NCBI GenBank assembly: GCA_005885565.1
Contig: VAXK01000129.1
Coordinates: forward strand, 1 to 11,535
Direction: 5' to 3'
DNA length: 11,535 nt
DNA from: Actinomycetota bacterium
GTDB lineage: Bacteria > Actinomycetota > Thermoleophilia > Gaiellales > Gaiellaceae
Part shown: positions 7,218-11,535 of the stretch, piece by piece
How positions within the stretch are numbered: position 1 is the first letter of the stretch
Layout: each line of letters opens with the position of its first letter
The notes under the pieces: model-generated
Told to the model about the DNA's origin: nothing
The model's database searches: none
What the model saw: the letters and a program-made list of their open reading frames with translations, nothing else
Made by a program: the position numbers and the translations under genes

Positions 7218-7715
7218 ATGGCGACCTCGGTGCTCCTCCCCTCCGTCCCCGACGCGGAATTCCGCGACTTCATGCGCCACTGGCCGACCGGCGTGGCGAT
7301 CGTGACGACGACGGGCGCCCACGGACCCGCCGGCTGCACGGTGAACGCGCTGATGTCCCTGTCGGTGGAGCCGCCTCTCCTGCTCGTCTCCCTCTGCGAG
7401 GACAGCCGGACGCTCGAGGCGATCCGCGGGACCGACCTGTTCGGAGCCAGCATCCTGGAGGCGGAGCAGGGCGCGCTCAGCGAGCGGTTCTGTCACTGCG
7501 CGCCCGCGGAGCGATTCGCCGGCCTCGAGCTCCGCGTCGAGCACGGCGTGCCACTGCTCGCGGATGCGGCGGCGCAGCTCGTGTGTTCGGTGCAGGAGCT
7601 CCATCGGTGCGCCGACCACGTCCTCGTCGTCGGGGCTCCGGTGTGGCAGTCGGTCGATCCCGCCCGGGAGCCGCTGCTCCTGCACCGAGGCGGGCCCCGG
7701 CGCATCGTGGGATGA
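7218..7715 (+). CDS. Flavin reductase-like domain protein (FMN/FAD reductase)
   Basis: This 165-residue protein belongs to the flavin reductase-like (DIM6/NTAB, HpaC-type) family, which uses NAD(P)H to make free reduced flavin for a partner monooxygenase. Typical features are FRDFMRHWPTGVAIVTT near the N-terminus, GCTVNALMSLSVEPPLLLVSL, LSERF, RFAGL and a final ADHVLVVG segment, where the common family form is GDH. Length is normal. The ATG at 7218 is three bases after the TrpB2-like stop and is preceded by a G-rich ribosome site (GGGAGGGG, 7203-7210). It overlaps the next gene by ATGA (7712-7715). The only obvious acceptor of its reduced flavin in the window is the dehydrogenase-fold protein two genes upstream. 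A partner outside the window is also possible. Confidence 0.9.
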   Translation: MATSVLLPSVPDAEFRDFMRHWPTGVAIVTTTGAHGPAGCTVNALMSLSVEPPLLLVSLCEDSRTLEAIRGTDLFGASILEAEQGALSERFCHCAPAERFAGLELRVEHGVPLLADAAAQLVCSVQELHRCADHVLVVGAPVWQSVDPAREPLLLHRGGPRRIVG

Positions 7716-8539
7716 CGCAGGCCGAGGCCCACGCAGCCTGGCGCGCGTTCGACGTCCAGGTCGACGAGCGGACGGGCGTCGCCACCGTCACGCTCGCGGG
7801 CACCGCAGCCGGGAACGCCATGGGCGGCCTCGTGTGGTCGGAGCTGCCGTCGGTCTTCGAGGCGCTGGACGCGGACCCGGCCGCGCGGGCGGTCGTGCTG
7901 CGCGGCGCGGGCGACTGCTTCTCGGTCGGCCTCGACCTGCGCTGGTACGTCCCGCGCTACCGGCGCATGGTGCGCGCGGGCGAGGGAAGCCCCGACGTCT
8001 CGCAGCAGCTCCTCGACGAGGCGACCTGGATGCAGGACGCGATCGGCGCCCTCCCCGCGAGCCGGCTTCCCGTCGTCGTCGCGGTGCACGGCAGCTGCAT
8101 CGGCGCCGGCCTCGACCTCGCCGCCGCCGGCGACATCCGGTTAGCCTCCGCCGATGCGGTCTTCTCCCTCCGGGAGGTGCGCATCGGGATCGTCGCCGAC
8201 CTCGGCGTGCTTCAGCGGCTACCCCGTATCGTGGGCGCCGGGCACACCCGGGAGCTCGCCCTGACCGGACGCGACGTGTCCGCCGCCGAGGCGCGCTCGA
8301 TGGGCCTCGTGACGAAGGTCCTGGCGACCCCGAGCGCGCTCTTCGAGGAGGCGAACGCCGTCGCGACGCGGATCGCCGGCTACCCGCCCCAGACCGTGGC
8401 GGGGATCAAGCAGGTGGTCGAGCGGACGCAGGACATGCCGCTCGCCGAGGGCCTGCGCCACGTCGCGCTCTGGAACGCGGCCTTCCTCCCCTCCCCCGGG
8501 CTCACGGATCTCCTCACGGCCGCGCTCCGCGGCGAGTGA
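7712..8539 (+). CDS. Enoyl-CoA hydratase/isomerase family, dienoyl-CoA-isomerase-like
   Basis: This 275-residue crotonase-fold protein has oxyanion-hole segments CFSVGLDLRW and GSCIGAGLDLAAAGDIR. It looks like delta3,5-delta2,4-dienoyl-CoA isomerase (ECH1) rather than a simple hydratase: Asp135, Glu155 (LREVRIG) and Asp163 (ADLGVLQRLPR) keep the spacing of rat ECH1 Asp176, Glu196 and Asp204, the three acidic active-site residues. It would shift or hydrate a double bond in a CoA- or carrier-bound acyl group, perhaps one introduced elsewhere in the pathway. The ATG start overlaps the reductase stop as ATGA, and the stop overlaps the GTG of the next gene. It carries the only in-frame TTA leucine codon I found in the window (Leu144, 8141-8143). 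An ordinary beta-oxidation role is less likely given the company it keeps. Confidence 0.92.
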   Translation: MTQAEAHAAWRAFDVQVDERTGVATVTLAGTAAGNAMGGLVWSELPSVFEALDADPAARAVVLRGAGDCFSVGLDLRWYVPRYRRMVRAGEGSPDVSQQLLDEATWMQDAIGALPASRLPVVVAVHGSCIGAGLDLAAAGDIRLASADAVFSLREVRIGIVADLGVLQRLPRIVGAGHTRELALTGRDVSAAEARSMGLVTKVLATPSALFEEANAVATRIAGYPPQTVAGIKQVVERTQDMPLAEGLRHVALWNAAFLPSPGLTDLLTAALRGE

Positions 8540-9714
8540 TCGACCTCGAGCGGGTCCGGGCCGAGACGCCCGGCTGCCTCGACCGCGTCTTCCTCGACAG
8601 CGCCGGGTCCTCGCTTCCCCCGGCGCCGGTCCTGGAGGCGGTCGTCGGCCACCTGCGCCGCGAGGCCGAGGTGGGCGGCTACGTGGCGGAGGAGGAGCGC
8701 GCGGACGACCTCGCCGGCGTGCGCGAGGGTCTCGCGCGGCTCCTCGGCTGCGCCGCGGAGGACGTCGCGCTCCTCGACGGCGCGACCCGCGCGTGGACGC
8801 AGCTCTTCTACGCGGTGCCGCTCGCCGCCGGCGACCGGATCCTGCTGTCGCGCTCCGAGTACGCGAGCAACGCGATCGCGGCGCTCCAGCGGGCGCGGCA
8901 GCACGGCGCGCGGGTCGAGGTGGTGCCCGCCGACCGAAGCGGCGAGCTCGACCTCGACGCCCTCGAGCGGACGCTGGACGAGCGGGTGCGGATCGTGTCG
9001 CTCGTCCACGTGCCGACGAACGGCGGCCTCGTCAATCCCGTCGCGGAGGCGACGGAGCTCGTGCACCGCTCGGGCGGCCTGGTGCTCCTCGACGCGTGCC
9101 AGTCGGTCGGCCAGCTCGAGGTCGACGTGCGGAGCCTCGGTGTCGACGCCCTCGCCGGCACGGGCCGCAAGTGGCTGCGCGGCCCGCGCGGGACCGGCTT
9201 CCTCTACGTCCGGCCGGAGCTCGCGCGCGAGCTCGAGCCGCCGATCCTCGACCTCCACTCGGCAACCTGGACGGCGGGCGACCGGTACGAGCTCGCCGGC
9301 GACGCGACCCGCTTCGAGCTGTGGGAGTCCGACGTCGCCGCCCGGATCGGGCTCGGAGCGGCGGTCGAGTACCTGCTCTCACCCGGAGTGGACGAGGTTG
9401 CCTCCGCGGTGCGCGCCCGGGCGGACCTCCTACGGTCGCTGCTCCGCGAGATCCCGGGAGTGACGGTCACCGACCTCGGCCGCCGCCCGTCCGGCATCGT
9501 CTCGTTCGCCGTCGACGGCGTCCCTGCGGCCACCGTCCGCGACGCGCTCGCGAAGCGGCGGGTCACGGTGACCGTCAGCGGCCGGAGCTCGACGCTCCTC
9601 GACATGACCGACCGCGGCCTCGAGGCCGTCGTCCGCGCGTCGCCGCACTACTTCGTCTCCGACGAGCAGCTCGAGGCTGCCGCCGTCGCTGTCTCGGAGC
9701 TGATTTCCATCTGA
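8536..9714 (+). CDS. Class V aminotransferase-fold PLP enzyme
   Basis: This 392-residue protein is a fold-type I, class V PLP enzyme (aminotransferase/cysteine desulfurase superfamily, near isopenicillin-N-epimerase and EgtE-like members). Visible are the N-terminal FLDSAGSSLPP, PLP-binding Asp186 in LLDACQSVGQ, PLP-lysine Lys212 in GTGRKWLRGPRGTG and the C-terminal RASPHYF. I see no cysteine in the loop that carries the catalytic cysteine in SufS/NifS-type desulfurases (region SGRSSTLLD), so amino transfer, lyase or epimerase chemistry fits better than sulfur mobilisation. It starts at GTG 8536, overlapping the isomerase stop as GTGA, and is the last gene before the 129-base gap. It could add or remove the amino group of the pathway intermediate, or cleave a C-S or C-N bond. 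The substrate cannot be told from sequence. Confidence 0.9.
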   Translation: MIDLERVRAETPGCLDRVFLDSAGSSLPPAPVLEAVVGHLRREAEVGGYVAEEERADDLAGVREGLARLLGCAAEDVALLDGATRAWTQLFYAVPLAAGDRILLSRSEYASNAIAALQRARQHGARVEVVPADRSGELDLDALERTLDERVRIVSLVHVPTNGGLVNPVAEATELVHRSGGLVLLDACQSVGQLEVDVRSLGVDALAGTGRKWLRGPRGTGFLYVRPELARELEPPILDLHSATWTAGDRYELAGDATRFELWESDVAARIGLGAAVEYLLSPGVDEVASAVRARADLLRSLLREIPGVTVTDLGRRPSGIVSFAVDGVPAATVRDALAKRRVTVTVSGRSSTLLDMTDRGLEAVVRASPHYFVSDEQLEAAAVAVSELISI

Positions 9715-9718
9715 TTAT

Positions 9719-9747
9719 TTGACAACGAGCGGTCGGCGGTCTATGAA
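9719..9747 (+). promoter_or_regulatory. Sigma70-type promoter before the PaaK-like gene
   Basis: TTGACA (9719-9724) and TATGAA (9742-9747) are separated by exactly 17 bases. They lie in the only notably AT-rich patch of the window, just after the stop of the class V gene. The -35 is a perfect consensus and the -10 matches 4 of 6. A start near 9754 would give a leader of about 90 bases, so the last two genes may form a second transcription unit. The rest of the gap (to 9843) shows no convincing terminator or operator. Confidence 0.5.
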
Positions 9748-9843
9748 TCCTCGGCAACTAGGGAGGAAGCTGATCCAGCCGTCGCTCGTCGCCTCGGCTG
9801 CGGCACTCGGTCACCAGCCGTCCGTCGGCCCGCGGACGAGACG

Positions 9844-11322
9844 ATGATCGAGTCCGTCCCCGCCCAGCTCCGGTACGTGTGCTCGCTCGCCTTCGGCACG
9901 CGGCTGCACACGCGGTCGCTCGACCGTCTCGTCACGGCCCTCGTCGACGCGCGGGAGGAGTTCGGCGCGGTCGGCCGGGACGCGGCGGAGGCGCTCCGCG
10001 GGCCGGTCCTCGACGACACGGCCCGCCGCGAGGTCCAGATCCGGCGCTTCCGCAAGCAGGCAGAGCTCGCGGCCCGCACGCCGTACTACGGCCGGGTCTT
10101 CGCCGAGCTCGGGATCGAGCCGCGGAAGCTGCGCTGGGCCGACCTCGAGGCGCTGCCGCCGACGCCGAAGGAGATGCTCAAGGCGGATCCGGACGCGTTC
10201 GTTCCGGCCGGGGCGCGGCCCGCCTTCCGGGCGCTGACGACGGGGACGACGGGGATTCCGACCACCGTGTACTTCTCGCGCGCCGAGTTCGAGGCGACGG
10301 TCGTGCTCGGCGCGATCAGCGTCCTCCTCGCACGCCAGGTCGAGCCCGGAGACGTCGTCCAGCTCTCGGTCAGCTCGAGGGCGCTTTTCCCGGTGATGCT
10401 GGCGGCGCAGATCGCCGCGCGGGTCGGCGCCGTCGTGTACCAGGCCGGGTTCGTCGATCCTGGGCACGCGCTCGCGCTGCTCGCGGAGAAGCGCTCGCTG
10501 CCGGGACATCGGCCACGGGCGAACGTCCTCTCCACGACGCCGTCCTACTTCGGAAGCCTCGTCGAACGCGGAGCCGAGCTCGGGTACCGGCCGCGGGACT
10601 TCGGCGTGGAGCGGATCGTGCTCGGAGGCGAGATCGCGACGCAGGGTCTCCGCGATCGAGCGACGCGCCTCTTCGGCGAGGTCGAGTACGTCGAGCCGTA
10701 CGCCGCGACGGAGATCTTCGGCACGGGCGCGCTGACCTGCCTGAGCGGTCACCTGCACTTCCCGGTCCCGCCGGGCCTCGTCGAGGTCGTGAGCCTCGAC
10801 GGAAGGCGCGAGGCGGAGCCGGGCGAGCCGGGCACCCTCGTCGTCACGCCCTTCGCGCCCTACCGGACGACGACCGTCGTTCTTCGCTACGACACCGCCG
10901 ACGTCGTCCGGGTGCCGGCCGAGCCGCCGACGTGCGAGCTGAGCACGATCCCCGCGACGAGCCACGTCCTCGGCAAGCTCGCGCGCTCGATCCCGCACTC
11001 GGGCGGCTGGACGTTCCAGCGCGACGTCGCCGAGGCGCTCGAGACGCTCGAGGAGGTTCCGCTGCCGGCGCGCTTCGGGATGCGCGCCGACCGAGCGGAC
11101 GGCGTCGCGGTCGAGGTCGTCGCGCGCGAGGACGACGCCCGCACACGGCGGCGCGTCGCGGCGGCGCTCGAGCGCAGCGTGCCGCTGCGAGGGTTGCGCG
11201 TCGTGACGGATCCCGCGTCGCTCGAGGACCCGGTGCTGCTGCGAACGGACCTGCGCGAGCATTCGTTCTCCGACTTCGGGACGGCCAGGCTCCGCCCGGC
11301 CGAGGAGGCGGTGCCGGCGTGA
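9844..11322 (+). CDS. PaaK-like adenylate-forming enzyme (phenylacetate-CoA ligase family)
   Basis: This 492-residue protein resembles the phenylacetate-CoA ligase/coenzyme F390 synthetase branch of adenylate-forming enzymes, which activate a carboxylate as an acyl-AMP and usually pass it to CoA, an amine or a carrier. Landmarks are AARTPYYGRVFAELGI near residue 80, P-loop TTGTTGIPT (132-140), YAATEIFGTG (286-295, the YGSSE-like ATP-site motif), LRYDTADVV (ribose-binding aspartate region) and a C-terminal domain with HSGGWTFQRDVAEAL. The start is ATG 9844, about 6 bases after a weak GGACGAG. It is the third adenylating enzyme in the window but from a different branch from the first two, and has its own promoter-like sequence upstream. 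No carrier follows it; the next gene, overlapping by GTGA, is a membrane protein. It may activate a late acid or catalyse amide/ester formation. The substrate is unknown. Confidence 0.85.
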   Translation: MIESVPAQLRYVCSLAFGTRLHTRSLDRLVTALVDAREEFGAVGRDAAEALRGPVLDDTARREVQIRRFRKQAELAARTPYYGRVFAELGIEPRKLRWADLEALPPTPKEMLKADPDAFVPAGARPAFRALTTGTTGIPTTVYFSRAEFEATVVLGAISVLLARQVEPGDVVQLSVSSRALFPVMLAAQIAARVGAVVYQAGFVDPGHALALLAEKRSLPGHRPRANVLSTTPSYFGSLVERGAELGYRPRDFGVERIVLGGEIATQGLRDRATRLFGEVEYVEPYAATEIFGTGALTCLSGHLHFPVPPGLVEVVSLDGRREAEPGEPGTLVVTPFAPYRTTTVVLRYDTADVVRVPAEPPTCELSTIPATSHVLGKLARSIPHSGGWTFQRDVAEALETLEEVPLPARFGMRADRADGVAVEVVAREDDARTRRRVAAALERSVPLRGLRVVTDPASLEDPVLLRTDLREHSFSDFGTARLRPAEEAVPA

Positions 11323-11535
11323 TCGCCTGGATCGTCGTCACGACGCTCGTCGCCGTCGCGCCCGTCGCCGCTTGGATCTACTTCCGGCGCTTCGAGGTGA
11401 TGCGCCCGCCGATCGGCGTCTTCGACTGGCACGACGTCGTGTTCATGCTCGTCGCGATCGTCGTCGTGCCGGTCGCGTATCTCGCACTGCCGCGCGCCGT
11501 CGTCGGCACCGTCCTCTGCCTGCTCGCCCTGAACA
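11319..11535 (+). CDS. Membrane protein of unknown function, 3' partial
   Basis: Only the first 72 residues are in the window. The start GTG 11319 overlaps the PaaK-like stop as GTGA, with AGGAGG at 11303-11308 ten bases upstream. The N-terminus is a hydrophobic helix (residues 2-22, IAWIVVTTLVAVAPVAAWIYF) followed by the basic residues RRFEVMR and a PPIGVFDWHD loop. Two further hydrophobic stretches come next (about 43-58 and from about 61 to the cut), split by a short LPR turn. This looks like a multi-pass inner-membrane protein. I do not recognise the family. Tight coupling to the PaaK-like enzyme suggests they work together, for example in transport or membrane-side transfer of the product, but that is inference. 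Confidence 0.75.
   Translation, partial: MIAWIVVTTLVAVAPVAAWIYFRRFEVMRPPIGVFDWHDVVFMLVAIVVVPVAYLALPRAVVGTVLCLLALN

Noticed and set aside
4386..7685. Antisense open frame of about 1,100 codons
   Set aside because: It lies opposite four well-supported genes, is dominated by Arg, Gly, Ala, Glu and Asp, has no recognisable domain, and is what GC-rich codon bias produces on the opposite strand.
5405..7711. Long + strand frame leading into the isomerase-like gene
   Set aside because: Before 7712 it is an out-of-frame read of the dehydrogenase-fold, TrpB2-like and reductase genes (Arg/Pro-rich). Protein-like sequence starts only at ATG 7712.
9820..9837. Possible hairpin GTCCG...CGGAC just before the PaaK-like start
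   Set aside because: Five paired bases with an eight-base loop are expected by chance at this GC content, and no T-run follows, so it is not called a terminator or attenuator.
9743..9847. Small 34-codon frame (starts MNPRQLGRK) ending in an ATGA overlap with the PaaK-like start
   Set aside because: No ribosome site precedes it, its start lies inside the proposed -10 box, and the composition is unremarkable. The overlap is probably chance, though a leader peptide is not excluded.
9811..11262. Antisense open frame of about 480 codons
   Set aside because: Mirror of the PaaK-like gene with no domain and a biased composition.
1..11535. CRISPR arrays, tRNA/rRNA genes, insertion sequences, transposases, integrases, attachment sites
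   Set aside because: Reading both strands I saw no regularly spaced repeats, no tRNA- or rRNA-like segments, and no mobile-element genes or terminal repeats.

Overview
The window is very GC-rich (well over 70% by eye, third codon positions almost always G or C). All credible genes lie on the + strand, and GTG starts are common. This suggests a high-GC actinobacterium; the heavy use of CTC for leucine and the gene style remind me of soil Thermoleophilia/Gaiellales-like lineages. That placement is an impression only, because no rRNA or taxonomic marker is present.

Layout. Bases 1-9714 form one tightly packed biosynthetic operon, cut off at its 5' end: (1) a free-standing amino-acid adenylating enzyme (partial); (2) a carrier protein; (3) a second acyl/aminoacyl ligase; (4) a fold-type III PLP decarboxylase carrying an apparent one-base deletion; (5) a second carrier protein; (6) an acyl-CoA-dehydrogenase-fold flavoenzyme; (7) a TrpB2-like PLP enzyme; (8) a flavin reductase; (9) a dienoyl-CoA-isomerase-like enoyl-CoA hydratase family protein; (10) a class V aminotransferase-fold PLP enzyme. 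Most junctions are 4-base ATGA/GTGA overlaps, implying translational coupling. After a 129-base gap with a good sigma70-type promoter (TTGACA-17-TATGAA) come (11) a PaaK-like adenylate-forming enzyme and (12) a membrane protein cut by the window end.

How the genes may work together (inference). Two adenylating enzymes and two carrier proteins could load two different substrates. The ligase-decarboxylase-carrier trio resembles both the uncharacterised exosortase-A-associated trio (TIGR03098/TIGR03099 families) and the butirosin BtrJ/BtrK/BtrI module, where an amino acid is decarboxylated while bound to its carrier. The dehydrogenase-fold enzyme lacks a glutamate at both usual catalytic-base positions and shares the operon with a flavin reductase, so it may be a reduced-flavin-dependent monooxygenase (compare VlmH/VlmR) rather than a dehydrogenase. 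The TrpB2-like enzyme has alanine in place of the TrpB catalytic glutamate, pointing to a non-indole reaction. The isomerase/hydratase and class V PLP enzyme would tailor further, and the PaaK-like enzyme may activate a final acid. I see no PKS/NRPS megasynthase, thioesterase, regulator or transporter, and I do not recognise the set as any characterised pathway. It may make a small amino-acid-derived metabolite or a modification of an exopolysaccharide.
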